From the NCBI GenBank assembly GCA_030037885.1, contig JASHPU010000232.1, forward strand, positions 1 through 41,060: a DNA stretch of 41,060 bases. The letters are read 5' to 3'. Of this stretch, positions 24,318-33,302 are shown in pieces. Position 1 is the first letter of the stretch. Each line of letters starts with the position of its first letter. The DNA comes from Xanthobacteraceae bacterium. GTDB taxonomy: Bacteria > Pseudomonadota > Alphaproteobacteria > Rhizobiales > Xanthobacteraceae. The position numbers and the translations under genes are program-made. The notes below the pieces were generated by a model. The model made no database searches. It saw only the letters and a program-made list of their open reading frames with translations, and was not told where the DNA came from.

Positions 24318-25948
24318 CGCGTCTTGCCGGCGGCCGCGTCATTGATCCGGCCAATGGCCGTGATGCGATGGGCGACGTGTGGATGCGCGACGGACGCATC
24401 GTCGACGCGCCGCTGCAGATGGAGCCCGACGCGACCTACGACGCGACCGGCAAGATCGTGCTGGCGGGCGCCATCGACATTCATTCGCATATCGCCGGTT
24501 GGAACGTAAACACCGCGCGTCTTTTGCTGCCGGAATATCATCGCGCCGCCATGGCGCGTCCGGCCACGACGCCGCTGTCATACGCCGGATGGTCGACCTT
24601 CGAGATCGGATGCCGCTACGCCACGATGGGCTTTACCACCGTCGTCGAGCCTGCGGTATCACCGCTTTATGCGCTGCACGCCCACCTTGAACTGGCCGAC
24701 ACCCCGATCATCGACAAGGCGACGCTCGCCGTGCTCGGCAACGATGATTATCTGCTCGGCCTGCTGCGCGGCAACGAGAGCGAAGCGGCGATCCAGGATT
24801 ACGTCGCTTGGGTGCTCGAAATGTCCCGCTCGATCGGCATCAAGGTCGTCAATGCCGGCGGCGCCGCGGCATTCAAGGAAAACCTGCGCGCGTTCTCGCT
24901 CGACGACGTCGTCCCGGATTACGGAATCTCGTCGCGGCAAATCGTCAACGCCTTGCAGCGCGCCGTAAACAAGCTCGGCGTGCCGCATCCACTGCACGTG
25001 CATTGCAATAATCTCGGGCTTGCCGGAAATGTCGAGACTGCGCTCGCAACCATAGAAGCAGCCGAGGGCTTGCCGTTGCACCTCGCCCATTTGCAATTCT
25101 ACAGCTATGGCAGCGAAGGAGAGCGCGGCTTTTCCTCCGCCGCGGCGCGGCTCGCGGCAGCCGTGAACGCAGCGGCGGCGGGGGTGACAATCGATGTCGG
25201 CCAGGTCATGTTCGGGCCCACGGTAACGGCTTCGTCGGACGTGCTGCGCCAGTTCAACGCGCGCCACCGCGCGCGGCCGAAAAAGTGGTTGATCCTTGAC
25301 GGCGATGCCGACGGCGCCGGCATCGTGCCCTACGATTATCGTCGCGGCGATTTCTACAATGCCGTCCAGTGGGCCGTCGGCCTCGAATTGTTTTTGCTGG
25401 TCGACAATCCCGAACGCGTTTTCTTCACCACCGATCATCCGAACGGTGCGCCGTTTACCAGTTATCCGGAGATTTTCGCGCTGCTCATGAGCCGCGATCT
25501 GCGCGCGAAATGGATCGCCGACCTGCCGAGCGCAGCGATGGCGGTGACGACGCTGCCGTCAATCGCGCGCGAATATACGCTGCCGGAGATCGCGGTCATG
25601 ACCCGCGCGGCGCCGGCGCGTCTTTTCGGCCTGGCCGACCGCGGTCATCTCGGTGCCGGGGCGGTGGCGGACGTGGCCGTGTACCAGGACGATGCCGACC
25701 GCGCCAAAATGTTTCGGGCCGCTGCGCTCGTGTTCAAAGACGGCGAACTCGTGGTGCGCGACGGCGAGATTACGCGGCGCACTTGGGGCCGCGCTCTCAC
25801 CGTCGCCCCGCAGCGCGATCGCGCGATCGACCGGCGGATGAAGGAGTATTATGAAACGCGCTATGGACTGCCGGACGAGTTGTTCAAGGTTCCGGACTAC
25901 GCGCTGGGCCGGCCAGAACCATTTGAATTCGTGCCATGCCGGGTTTGA
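24311..25948 (+). CDS. fhcA: Formyltransferase/hydrolase complex subunit A
   Basis: The amidohydrolase-fold subunit that cleaves formylmethylofuran to formate. The 545-residue protein has AGAIDIHSHIAGWN (metal ligands His58 and His60), GIKVVNAGG (candidate metal-bridging Lys), HPLHVHCNNLGL, LHLAHLQFYSYG and FFTTDHPNGAPF, together the metal-site set of the FwdA family. Length fits bacterial FhcA. Start overlaps the end of fhcB and its end overlaps fhcD by 13 bases, so the four subunits are translated from one message. Identity is secure. Confidence 0.95.
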   Translation: MLTRLAGGRVIDPANGRDAMGDVWMRDGRIVDAPLQMEPDATYDATGKIVLAGAIDIHSHIAGWNVNTARLLLPEYHRAAMARPATTPLSYAGWSTFEIGCRYATMGFTTVVEPAVSPLYALHAHLELADTPIIDKATLAVLGNDDYLLGLLRGNESEAAIQDYVAWVLEMSRSIGIKVVNAGGAAAFKENLRAFSLDDVVPDYGISSRQIVNALQRAVNKLGVPHPLHVHCNNLGLAGNVETALATIEAAEGLPLHLAHLQFYSYGSEGERGFSSAAARLAAAVNAAAAGVTIDVGQVMFGPTVTASSDVLRQFNARHRARPKKWLILDGDADGAGIVPYDYRRGDFYNAVQWAVGLELFLLVDNPERVFFTTDHPNGAPFTSYPEIFALLMSRDLRAKWIADLPSAAMAVTTLPSIAREYTLPEIAVMTRAAPARLFGLADRGHLGAGAVADVAVYQDDADRAKMFRAAALVFKDGELVVRDGEITRRTWGRALTVAPQRDRAIDRRMKEYYETRYGLPDELFKVPDYALGRPEPFEFVPCRV

Positions 25949-26844
25949 CCGTCAAAGGGGTACGCATCGACGATACGTTCGCCGAAGCCTTCGGCATGCG
26001 GGCAACGGCGCTTGTCATCACCGCCGACAGCGCCAGGTGGGCGCGACAGGCCGCGGTCACCATGACCGGCATGGCCACGTCGGTGATCGGTTGCGGCTGC
26101 GAGGCCGGCATTGATCGCGAACTGACCAGCAAACAGACCCCGGACGGCCGGCCGGGGGTTCGGGTATTGCTGTTTGCCGTGTCGACCGCCGCGTTGCAGC
26201 AACATGTGCAGACCCGCGTCGGACAATGCGTGCTGACAAGTCCGGGTTCGGCCTGCTATTCCGGCCTCGAAGGCGAAGAATCGCTGCGGCTCGGCGATGG
26301 GCTGCGTTATTTCGGCGACGGTTGGCAGATTTCCAAGCGTGTCGGCGCCAAGCATTTCTGGCGCATCCCGGTCATGGATGGAGAGTTTGTGTGCGAGGCG
26401 GCTGCCGGTTTGACCAAAAAAGCGGTCGGCGGCGGCAATCTTCTTATTATCGGCGTTACGACGCAGACCACGCGGGCTGCGGCCGAGGCGGCTGCCGCGG
26501 CAATCGCCAAGGTGCCGGATGTGATCGCGCCATTTCCGGGCGGAATCGTCCGATCCGGCTCGAAGGTCGGTTCGAAATACAAGGGCGTTTCCGCCTCCAC
26601 CAACGACGCCTATTGTCCGACGCTGCGCGGCGCCGTGAAGACGGCGCTCGACAATGACGCCGGCTCGGTGCTTGAGATCGTCATCGACGGGCTGACGTCC
26701 GATGCCGTCGCTTCCGCCATGCGCGCCGGCATCGCCGCGATCGTCAAGCTTGGTCCCAAACGCGGCGCCACGCGGATCGGTGCCGGCAATTACGGCGGCA
26801 AGCTCGGCCCGCATCACTATTACTTGCGGACGTTGCTGCCGTGA
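25936..26844 (+). CDS. fhcD: Formylmethanofuran-H4MPT N-formyltransferase
   Basis: Transfers the formyl group between formyl-H4MPT and methylofuran within the Fhc complex. The 302-residue protein has the Ftr features: RIDDTFAEAFGMRATALVIT at the N-terminus, MATSVIGCGCEAGID, DGRPGVRVLLFAVS, RVGQCVLTSPGSACYSGLEG and the end GAGNYGGKLGPHHYYLR. Length agrees with archaeal and bacterial Ftr. Overlaps fhcA by 13 bases and fhcC by 4. Confidence 0.95.
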   Translation: MPGLTVKGVRIDDTFAEAFGMRATALVITADSARWARQAAVTMTGMATSVIGCGCEAGIDRELTSKQTPDGRPGVRVLLFAVSTAALQQHVQTRVGQCVLTSPGSACYSGLEGEESLRLGDGLRYFGDGWQISKRVGAKHFWRIPVMDGEFVCEAAAGLTKKAVGGGNLLIIGVTTQTTRAAAEAAAAAIAKVPDVIAPFPGGIVRSGSKVGSKYKGVSASTNDAYCPTLRGAVKTALDNDAGSVLEIVIDGLTSDAVASAMRAGIAAIVKLGPKRGATRIGAGNYGGKLGPHHYYLRTLLP

Positions 26845-27662
26845 CGCGGCTGACCCTCACGCTCCGCCAACGTCCCGGCCAGCGGCTCGATCTGTCGCCA
26901 TTGGTGCCGCATCTCTTGGCCGGCAAGTCAGCCCACGAGATCGAACGTATCGAATTGCAGACGACGCGCCGTCGCGTCGCGGTCGGCGAGCTGTTTCGGC
27001 TCCGCATGGGCGACGCCGGGCAAATCTGCATCGAGGGGAGTTGCGAGCGTTTGGATTACGTCGGCCGGGAGATGACGGGCGGCGAGCTTCTGGTCGAGGG
27101 CGACGTCGGCATCCAAGCCGGTCGGCTCATGACCGGCGGCCGGCTCACGGTGCGAGGCAATGCCGGACCCTGGGCGGCGTCCGGGATGAAATCCGGCATG
27201 CTTGAGATTGCGGGCGCCGCGGGCGACCGGCTCGCCGGCCCGCTGCCGGGAGAGATCGGCGGCATGCGCGGCGGTATCGTCGTCGTTCGCGGCAACGCGG
27301 GTGAACGCGCCGGCGACCGCATGCGGCGCGGCACCGTCATCGTCGAAGGCGAGGTCGGGCCGTATGCCGGCGCCAGAATGATTGCCGGCACCCTGATCGC
27401 CTTGGGCGCGGCCGGGCCGCTGCCCGGGTTTCTCCTCAAGCGCGGCACCATCGTTCTCGGCTGCGGCTGCGGCGCGCTATCGCCGACATTCGTCGATTGC
27501 GGCGTACACCAGCTCCTCGCCAATCGATACGTGGCCGCGATGATCGAGCACTACAGCAAGTCTGCAGCCAAGCTCATGCGCCGGCCGCTCAGGCGGCTTG
27601 CCGGCGATATGGCGGTGCTGGGCAAAGGCGAGATCTTTCTCGGCAACGGCACGAAAGTTTAG
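26841..27662 (+). CDS. fhcC: Formyltransferase/hydrolase complex subunit C
   Basis: A 273-residue structural subunit related to FwdC and the glutamate synthase GXGXG domain. The middle is a right-handed beta-helix of Gly-rich turns (MTGGELLVEGDVGIQAGRLM, GGIVVVRGNAGERAGDRMRR, GTVIVEGEVGPYAGARM), each about 19-20 residues. GTG at 26841 overlaps the fhcD stop as GTGA, giving a start MTRLTLTLRQRP. Last gene of the tight fhc run; 68 bases follow before a small gene. Confidence 0.93.
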   Translation: MTRLTLTLRQRPGQRLDLSPLVPHLLAGKSAHEIERIELQTTRRRVAVGELFRLRMGDAGQICIEGSCERLDYVGREMTGGELLVEGDVGIQAGRLMTGGRLTVRGNAGPWAASGMKSGMLEIAGAAGDRLAGPLPGEIGGMRGGIVVVRGNAGERAGDRMRRGTVIVEGEVGPYAGARMIAGTLIALGAAGPLPGFLLKRGTIVLGCGCGALSPTFVDCGVHQLLANRYVAAMIEHYSKSAAKLMRRPLRRLAGDMAVLGKGEIFLGNGTKV

Positions 27663-27730
27663 CGACGAGTATTCGTAATCGCATGAAAGTTGCGTAAGAT
27701 GACTTATTGCTAACGCGGCGGAGCCACGTC

Positions 27731-27967
27731 ATGGACATCATAGCTATCGTGTTCACCGTTTGCGCGCTGGCGCACCCCGACCAGTGCGAGGAGCAGCGGA
27801 TCGAATATTTCTGGCACGGTTCGCTGCGGTACTGTGTCCAGAGTGCTCAGCCTTATCTCGCGCAGTGGATCGGCGAGCACCCGAATTGGACCATCAAACA
27901 ATACCACTGCGAATTGCCCAGGAAGAAAGATCGAGCCGATGCGCGTGGAGCAGCGCGCCCGGCGTGA
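27731..27967 (+). CDS. Small conserved Cys-containing protein upstream of folP
   Basis: A 78-residue protein of unknown function beginning MDIIAIVFTVCALAHPDQCE, with four Cys and a conserved-looking centre (QSAQPYLAQWIGEHPNWTI). The short hydrophobic start is too weak for a sure signal peptide. It resembles a family of small proteins frequent in rhizobial genomes (from memory). ATG at 27731 has GGCGGAG upstream. The last 29 bases overlap folP in another frame, an unusually long overlap suggesting coupling. Its reality is supported by the Cys pattern and position, not by a known domain. Confidence 0.6.
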   Translation: MDIIAIVFTVCALAHPDQCEEQRIEYFWHGSLRYCVQSAQPYLAQWIGEHPNWTIKQYHCELPRKKDRADARGAARPA

Positions 27968-28796
27968 CGCGTTCCTTGAAAAAATCGGAAGCCGGCCGCT
28001 GGTCATGGGAATTCTCAACGTGACGCCGGATTCATTTTCCGACGGCGGACGCTTCGTTGCCCCGGAAGCTGCGTTGGCGCACGCCGCCGCCATGGCGGAC
28101 GCGGGCTGCGACATCATCGATGTCGGCGGCGAGTCGACGCGGCCCGGGGCGGTCGCGATCAGTGAGGCCGAAGAGCTGTCGCGCGTCGAAGCGACACTGG
28201 CCGAGCTGGCCGCCAGCCTCGACGTTCCGCTGTCGATCGATACTTACAAGGCCGCCGTCGCCGCGCGTGCCATCGCAGCGGGCGCCGTCGTGGTGAACGA
28301 CGTGTGGGGCTTGCAGAAAGATCCGATGATGGCCGACACGGTCGCCTCGGGCGAGGCCGCGATCGTGATCATGCACAATCGCGCCGACAAGGACGCCGCG
28401 CTCGACATCCTTGCCGAGATCAGACGATTTTTTGCCCGGTCGCTCGAACTGGCGGACCTTGCCGGCATCCCGCGTTCGCGCATCATCATCGATCCCGGAA
28501 TTGCCTTCGGCAAGACCGCTCGTCAGAACGTTGACGTGATCGCCCGGCTCGGCGAACTGACTGACTTCGGCTGTCCGATCATGGTCGGGCTCTCGCGCAA
28601 GACCTTTCTGGGATCGCTGGTCGAGGACGGAATCGAGGGACAACTCGTCGGTACCGTCGCGGCCAATCTCGTGGCAGCGATGCGCGGCGCGTCGATCTTC
28701 AGAGTCCATGACGTCGCCGAACATGTCAGCGCGTTCAAAGTGCTGGACACGATCTGCGGCGGCGGCAGCCCAGCATCGATTCGCCGACAGCCGTGA
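27939..28796 (+). CDS. folP: Dihydropteroate synthase (candidate methanopterin-specific)
   Basis: Joins hydroxymethyl-dihydropterin diphosphate to an aminobenzoate partner. The 285-residue protein has both DHPS signatures: VMGILNVTPDSFSDGG near residue 22 and DIIDVGGESTRPGAV, plus SIDTYKA, VVNDVWGL, IIIDPGIAFGKT and GLSRKTFLGSL. It lies behind fhcC rather than with folB/folK or glmM, so its partner may be the MptG product for methanopterin rather than p-aminobenzoate. That is inference; ordinary folate synthesis cannot be excluded. ATG at 27939 is set by homology; the frame is open to 27834. Confidence 0.9.
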   Translation: MRVEQRARRDAFLEKIGSRPLVMGILNVTPDSFSDGGRFVAPEAALAHAAAMADAGCDIIDVGGESTRPGAVAISEAEELSRVEATLAELAASLDVPLSIDTYKAAVAARAIAAGAVVVNDVWGLQKDPMMADTVASGEAAIVIMHNRADKDAALDILAEIRRFFARSLELADLAGIPRSRIIIDPGIAFGKTARQNVDVIARLGELTDFGCPIMVGLSRKTFLGSLVEDGIEGQLVGTVAANLVAAMRGASIFRVHDVAEHVSAFKVLDTICGGGSPASIRRQP

Positions 28797-28857
28797 ACGA
28801 GGAGCTGCAGAACGGACAGGCCGCTCCACGACAGGAGCTACAACAAGGAAGGTGATC

Positions 28858-29217
28858 ATGACTCGCGTTATCGTATCGGTCGGGCTCGGCGCTATGCTGC
28901 TGTTCGCTTGCGGCGCAAATTCAGGGGTGAAGGCGGTCGAGCTCAACGATTATCCGACGTCGGCGCGCGTCGACTACGTCTTTGGCTGCATGAAAGCCAA
29001 TGGCGAAACGCAGGTTTCGCTGCAGAAATGCTCCTGTTCGATCGACGTCATCGCCTCGCTATTGCCTTACGACCGCTATGTCGAGGCGGAGACCGTGCTG
29101 AGCATGGCTCAGGTCCCCGGAAACCTCGGCGGCGAATTCCGTTCGACGGCGATCGCCCGCACGGCGGTCGAGGATTTGCGCCGGGCGCAGGCGGAGGCGG
29201 AAGTCCGCTGCTTCTGA
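28858..29217 (+). CDS. Small exported Cys-rich protein of quinoprotein clusters
   Basis: A 119-residue protein with an N-terminal signal (MTRVIVSVGLGAMLLFACGA) and a mature part with paired Cys: YVFGCMKANG, LQKCSCSIDVIASLLPYD and a C-terminal EVRCF. LFAC-G could be a weak lipobox, otherwise cleavage follows. I recall similar proteins next to xoxF and its accessory genes in other alphaproteobacteria; function is unknown. Cys spacing suggests disulfides or a redox role. ATG 28858 has AAGGAAGG upstream. It converges with the SoxYZ-like gene, ten bases apart. Confidence 0.72.
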   Translation: MTRVIVSVGLGAMLLFACGANSGVKAVELNDYPTSARVDYVFGCMKANGETQVSLQKCSCSIDVIASLLPYDRYVEAETVLSMAQVPGNLGGEFRSTAIARTAVEDLRRAQAEAEVRCF

Positions 29218-29227
29218 CCGGCGCCGT

Positions 29228-30046
29228 TCACGTCGCTTCGGCGGGCCACTCGGCTTTGAAGACGTGGCCCGCGGTGTCCTCCGCTTCAGCGCGAAATGTG
29301 CTCGCGCCGTTGGGCACATAGGAAAACCGGATGTTGGGATTTTCCGAAATCGATATGCCGCCGTCCATCTCCAGGAGCAGCTGGTCGCCTTGCCATACGC
29401 GCAATTTCCGGACGATGAACAACGGGATGTAGAGCAGCGAAACCTGATCGCGTTGCAGGCCGGAATTGTTGGGGTGGCGAATCATGATCTGGGCCTCGTG
29501 CGATGCGGTCGCCGGACCCGCCGACGGCATGACGAATTGCCGAAGACGCATCTGCCCCAAAGCGGTTTTATCGTCCGCGCTGTTTGCCATCGGCGCCGAA
29601 CAGCCACCCGAGGCTTTCACATAAGTCTTGACGACGTAAAGCTTGCCGTCGCTGAGTTCGGCCACCGCATGGACGTTGGAGTAGGAATTCACGCGCACGC
29701 GCGTCGCGATCATCGTCACGCCGGCACCGACTTTGAACGTGGCGGCGACCGGCGAAGGGTTCTGATCGATAACGAGCGTAAACGATCGAAGCGTGCGGGT
29801 GTCGCCCTGCGGCAGGGTCGTGCGCAGGGTGACGGGAACGATCGCGGCGTCCTCGGCGCGCGCCGGCATTTCGACGCTCAGCAGTCCGGAGCCATCGGCA
29901 AGCGTCCGCCCATTGAACGCGGCGGCCGCAATCTCCGGCCATGGATCGTCGTCGTCAGCCGCCGCCGGCGCCGCTGGCACGGCGCCCCAGGCCATCGCGC
30001 CCGCCAGCACAGCGAGCCCCAACCACTGCAATCTTCTGCCCATCAT
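29228..30046 (-). CDS. Quinoprotein dehydrogenase-associated SoxYZ-like carrier
   Basis: A 272-residue exported protein in which a SoxY-like part (about 35-165) is joined to a SoxZ-like part (about 170-272). SoxY carries sulfur intermediates on a Cys near its C-terminus. Here KASGGCSAPM keeps one Cys, about residue 149, at the end of the SoxY part. The SoxZ part shows IMIRHPNNSG and GGISISENPNIRFSY. This fused form is a known companion of PQQ dehydrogenases with the neighbouring zinc metallohydrolase; its substrate there is unknown. Signal peptide about 1-30. ATG 30046 chosen with AGGTAGG upstream; 37 bases after the hydrolase gene, so the two form an operon. Confidence 0.88.
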   Translation of the reverse strand: MMGRRLQWLGLAVLAGAMAWGAVPAAPAAADDDDPWPEIAAAAFNGRTLADGSGLLSVEMPARAEDAAIVPVTLRTTLPQGDTRTLRSFTLVIDQNPSPVAATFKVGAGVTMIATRVRVNSYSNVHAVAELSDGKLYVVKTYVKASGGCSAPMANSADDKTALGQMRLRQFVMPSAGPATASHEAQIMIRHPNNSGLQRDQVSLLYIPLFIVRKLRVWQGDQLLLEMDGGISISENPNIRFSYVPNGASTFRAEAEDTAGHVFKAEWPAEAT

Positions 30047-30083
30047 CGATCCTACCTCGTGCTTTTGCGTGGCCGGCATACGT

Positions 30084-31040
30084 TCATTCCCATTCCAGCT
30101 CGGAATACGCGGCCGTGGCGTTGCGCGCATTATAGGCCTCGAACAGCTCCCAGCGGGATTTTTCGGAAGCTCCGGCAATCTGCGCCGCGGCTGACAGCGG
30201 CACGCCGCGCTTGATCAGGTCGCGGCAATCGCTCGCCAGCCGCTGCAGGTAGGCTTTTTCATCGGCGAGCGCGCCGGGCCACGGCGCCGGGGCCGGGCCA
30301 TGGCCCGGAATCACTCTTTGCGCCGGCATCTTTGCCAGGTCGTCGATGGTCTTGAGCCAGCCGCGGATGCTGCCGTCGAGGACCGGGATGTGACGCACGA
30401 AGACCAGATCTCCGGCGAACAGCGTGCCGCTCGCTTCATCGAGCACGGTGAGATCGCTGTCGCTGTGCGACGGGCGCCACGCTCGCAGCATGAGCGGGCG
30501 ACGGCCGAGGTCGAGCTGCATCTGATCGGCGACGGTCAGCGTCGGCGGCACGATCCTTACGTCATCGAGCAGCCCGCCCATGCTGGCGCGAAAGGATTTG
30601 AGATAATACGAGCCGCGCTCAGCCAATGCGCGCGGCAGATTATGGTGGCCGACGACGATGGCCGGCGGTGGAAACGCCGCATTGCCGAACACATGATCGG
30701 GATGACCGTGCGTGTTGATGACGTACCGGATCGGCTTGCCCGTGATGCGACGGACGGCGGCGAGCAGCCGCCGCCCCTCCAGCACGCTGCCTCCGGTGTC
30801 CACGACCGCCACGCCGTCGTCGCCGACGATAAAGCCGACATTGGCGATCGCCCCTTCGTTGGCGGCGTTCATCAGGGCGATGGCGCCAATATGCACGTAG
30901 ACGCCAGGCGCTGCTTCATTGACTGCAAGCGCCGCTATCCGATCCTGCGAATAGGTCAGCGTCATTGACCTGCCGAGGAGAACTGCAAGCAAGACCGTGG
31001 CGAGGCCAATCCGGACGACGCTGTCGCGCGCCGCAATCAT
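30084..31040 (-). CDS. Quinoprotein relay system zinc metallohydrolase
   Basis: A 318-residue exported metallo-beta-lactamase-fold protein with the zinc motif [13 protein letters not shown] (His111, His113, Asp115, His116), [31 protein letters not shown] with the bridging Asp, LFAGDLVF and [12 protein letters not shown]. Members accompany SoxYZ-like carriers and PQQ dehydrogenases (TIGR04559-type); the reaction is unproven, possibly thiol-ester or persulfide hydrolysis on the carrier. The N-terminus is a signal anchor ([14 protein letters not shown]). ATG 31040 is preferred over GTG 31067. Divergent from xoxF by 363 bases. Confidence 0.88.
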   Translation of the reverse strand: MIAARDSVVRIGLATVLLAVLLGRSMTLTYSQDRIAALAVNEAAPGVYVHIGAIALMNAANEGAIANVGFIVGDDGVAVVDTGGSVLEGRRLLAAVRRITGKPIRYVINTHGHPDHVFGNAAFPPPAIVVGHHNLPRALAERGSYYLKSFRASMGGLLDDVRIVPPTLTVADQMQLDLGRRPLMLRAWRPSHSDSDLTVLDEASGTLFAGDLVFVRHIPVLDGSIRGWLKTIDDLAKMPAQRVIPGHGPAPAPWPGALADEKAYLQRLASDCRDLIKRGVPLSAAAQIAGASEKSRWELFEAYNARNATAAYSELEWE

Positions 31041-31403
31041 GAGGGAATCTTGCCTCTGCGTCTTCACTGCGTCTTTTCGAGCTTCTGCCCACTTCGCATT
31101 GTGACCAAATTTCGGCTCATGTTGGGCGGTCTCCTGGAGCAGGAATTTCTATTGCGCGCCAACCGATACGGGCATAGTATCGCATGAGTTTCCGGCTTCA
31201 AGGACGCCGACTTGTCAGGGAGGGTTGGCGTTTCTTCGAAGGCATACGCAGACTCCGAGGGAAGACGATTCCCGAGCCGAGCCGATGCCGTGACACGCTG
31301 CCGGAGATGCTTCCCGAGGCACGGGGTTGCGCCGCGAGGCCAAGCTTGCTTGGGCTTGTTCGCGCCGGTGCGCCCCCCGTGAAACACGCAGGGAGGACGC
31401 ACG
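31041..31403 (+). promoter_or_regulatory. Divergent region with xoxF promoter and long leader
   Basis: No gene is assigned here. A -35 TTGCGC (31152-31157) and a -10 TAGTAT (31175-31180), spaced 17 bases, could drive xoxF and leave a leader of about 215 bases. The leader can form small hairpins: GGGAA/TTCCC around 31260-31274 and CCAAG/CTTGG around 31342-31355. A good ribosome site (GGGAGG) lies nine bases before the xoxF ATG. No known riboswitch class was recognised. Confidence 0.5.
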
Positions 31404-33206
31404 ATGCGTTGTTTCTCACTTACGGTCGGTATCTGCATGGGACTGGTCGCAACGCTTACCGCGGCCAGTGTCTATGCCGATAGCGATGAGGAAAAAGCAG
31501 CGGCAAACCCAGCCAATTGGGCAATGCCGCGGCTGAACAACAGCCTAACCGCCTATTCAACGCTGAAGCAGATCAACACCGGCAATGTCGGCAAGCTGCA
31601 GGTCGCATGGACGTTCTCCACCGGCGTGCTTCGCGGCCACGAAGGTGCACCGCTCGTCATCGGCGATGTGATGTACTTAGTCACCCCGTTTCCGAACATC
31701 GTGTATGCGCTTGATCTCAATCACGATGGGAAGATTATTTGGAAGTACGAGCCAAAGCAGGATCCCAATGTCATCCCGGTGATGTGCTGCGATACCGTCA
31801 ATCGTGGCTTGTCGTTTGGTGACGGGAAGATTTTCCTGCACCAAGCCGACACGACGCTGGTTGCGCTCGACGCCAAGACCGGGAAGGTAGTGTGGTCGGT
31901 GAAGGATGGCGACCCGACGAAAGGCGAAACCGGCACGTCGGCGCCGTTCGTTTACAAGGACAAGGTCCTGGTCGGAGATTCCGGCGGAGAATTCGGCGTT
32001 CAGTGTCATATGACCGCCTACGACATCAAGGACGGCAAGCGGGTGTGGCGAGGCTACTCTGAGGGCCCCGACGATCAAACTCTCATCGATCCCGAAAAGA
32101 CAACTTCGCTCGGCAAGCCGGTCGGAAAGGATTCCAGCCTAAAAACCTGGCAGGGCGATCAGTGGAAGATCGGCGGCGGCTGCACTTGGGGCTGGCCGTC
32201 CTACGATCCGCAGCTCAATCTGATCTACTGGGGTTCAGGCAATCCGTCGACGTGGAACCCGAGCCAACGCCCGGGCGACAATAAATGGTCGATGACCATC
32301 TGGGCCCGCGACCTGGATACCGGCGTTCCCAAGTGGGTCTATCAGATGACGCCCCACGACCAGTGGGACTATGACGGCGTCAACGAGATGATCCTGACCG
32401 ATCAGCGCATCAATGGCCGCGAGCGCAAGCTCGTGAGCCACTTCGATCGCAACGGTCTCGGCTACACGCTTGACCGCGTGACCGGCGAGCTCCTCGTCGC
32501 CCAGAAGTACGATCCGGCGGTGAACTGGACCAGCGGAGTCGACATGAACAAAAACTCCGCGAACTATGGCCGGCCCACGGTCGTTGAGAGATATTCGACC
32601 GAGACGCCGGATGTAAACCATACCGGCATCTGTCCGGCGGCACTTGGAACCAAGGACGAGCAGCCGGCCGCCTATTCGCCGGAAACGCAGCTGTTCTACG
32701 TGCCGACGAACCACGTCTGCATGGACTACGAGCCGTTCAAGGTCAGCTACACGGCGGGTCAGCCTTATGTCGGGGCGACGCTCTCGATGTACCCGGCCCC
32801 TGGCGGCAACAACATGGGCAACTTCATCGCCTGGGACGGCAAGACGGGAAAGATCGTCTGGTCCGACCCCGAGCTGTTCTCGGTGTGGTCTGGCGCGCTG
32901 GCGACTGCCGGAGGCGTGGTGTTCTACGGCACGCTGGAAGGTTATCTGAAGGCGGTCGACGCCAAGACGGGTAAGCTGCTTTACAAGTTCAAGACCCCGT
33001 CCGGCATCATCGGCAACGTCATGACCTACGAGCACGGCGGCAAGCAATATGTGGCAGTGCTGTCTGGCGTCGGCGGCTGGGCGGGAATCGGCCTTGCGGC
33101 CGGCCTGACCGATCCGCACGCCGGCTTGGGCGCAGTGGGCGGCTACGCCGCACTGAGCAACTACACGGCGCTCGGCGGCCAGCTCACGGTCTTTACGCTG
33201 CCTTGA
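31404..33206 (+). CDS. xoxF: Lanthanide-type PQQ methanol dehydrogenase XoxF (XoxF5-like)
   Basis: Periplasmic quinoprotein that oxidises methanol (and often formaldehyde), passing electrons to XoxG. The 600-residue protein has a signal peptide (cleaved near residue 25), eight tryptophan-docking beta-propeller blades and the PQQ-site vicinal disulfide Cys128-Cys129 ([10 protein letters not shown]). Metal ligands are Glu196, Asn280 and Asp322. Asp324, two residues after the catalytic Asp in [11 protein letters not shown], marks a lanthanide enzyme; calcium MxaF has Ala there. [17 protein letters not shown] closes the last blades. Cys201, where relatives usually have Gly, is unusual. A strong terminator follows, then xoxG and xoxJ. 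No mxaF is in the window. Confidence 0.97.
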   Translation: MRCFSLTVGICMGLVATLTAASVYADSDEEKAAANPANWAMPRLNNSLTAYSTLKQINTGNVGKLQVAWTFSTGVLRGHEGAPLVIGDVMYLVTPFPNIVYALDLNHDGKIIWKYEPKQDPNVIPVMCCDTVNRGLSFGDGKIFLHQADTTLVALDAKTGKVVWSVKDGDPTKGETGTSAPFVYKDKVLVGDSGGEFGVQCHMTAYDIKDGKRVWRGYSEGPDDQTLIDPEKTTSLGKPVGKDSSLKTWQGDQWKIGGGCTWGWPSYDPQLNLIYWGSGNPSTWNPSQRPGDNKWSMTIWARDLDTGVPKWVYQMTPHDQWDYDGVNEMILTDQRINGRERKLVSHFDRNGLGYTLDRVTGELLVAQKYDPAVNWTSGVDMNKNSANYGRPTVVERYSTETPDVNHTGICPAALGTKDEQPAAYSPETQLFYVPTNHVCMDYEPFKVSYTAGQPYVGATLSMYPAPGGNNMGNFIAWDGKTGKIVWSDPELFSVWSGALATAGGVVFYGTLEGYLKAVDAKTGKLLYKFKTPSGIIGNVMTYEHGGKQYVAVLSGVGGWAGIGLAAGLTDPHAGLGAVGGYAALSNYTALGGQLTVFTLP

Positions 33207-33231
33207 GGGATCGCGAAGCGAACCTGAAATT

Positions 33232-33271
33232 TCTCCGGCGCGTCGTCATGGGCGCGCCGGAGATAGTTTTT
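33232..33271 (+). terminator. Intrinsic terminator between xoxF and xoxG
   Basis: A perfect 11-base stem, TCTCCGGCGCG (33232-33242) with CGCGCCGGAGA (33253-33263), a 10-base loop, then TAGTTTTT (T-run 33267-33271). It begins 25 bases after the xoxF stop and lies 32 bases before xoxG. It should stop most xoxF transcripts, letting only part continue to xoxG-xoxJ unless these have their own promoter. Confidence 0.88.
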
Positions 33272-33302
33272 GCTTCTCCGCCATCTTCGTAAGGACTCTG
33301 TC

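Noticed and set aside
31184-31483. A 99-codon frame in the xoxF leader and start, as a possible upstream gene
   Set aside because: Arg/Gly-rich with no domain and overlapping the xoxF signal peptide in another frame; GC-rich DNA easily leaves such frames open.
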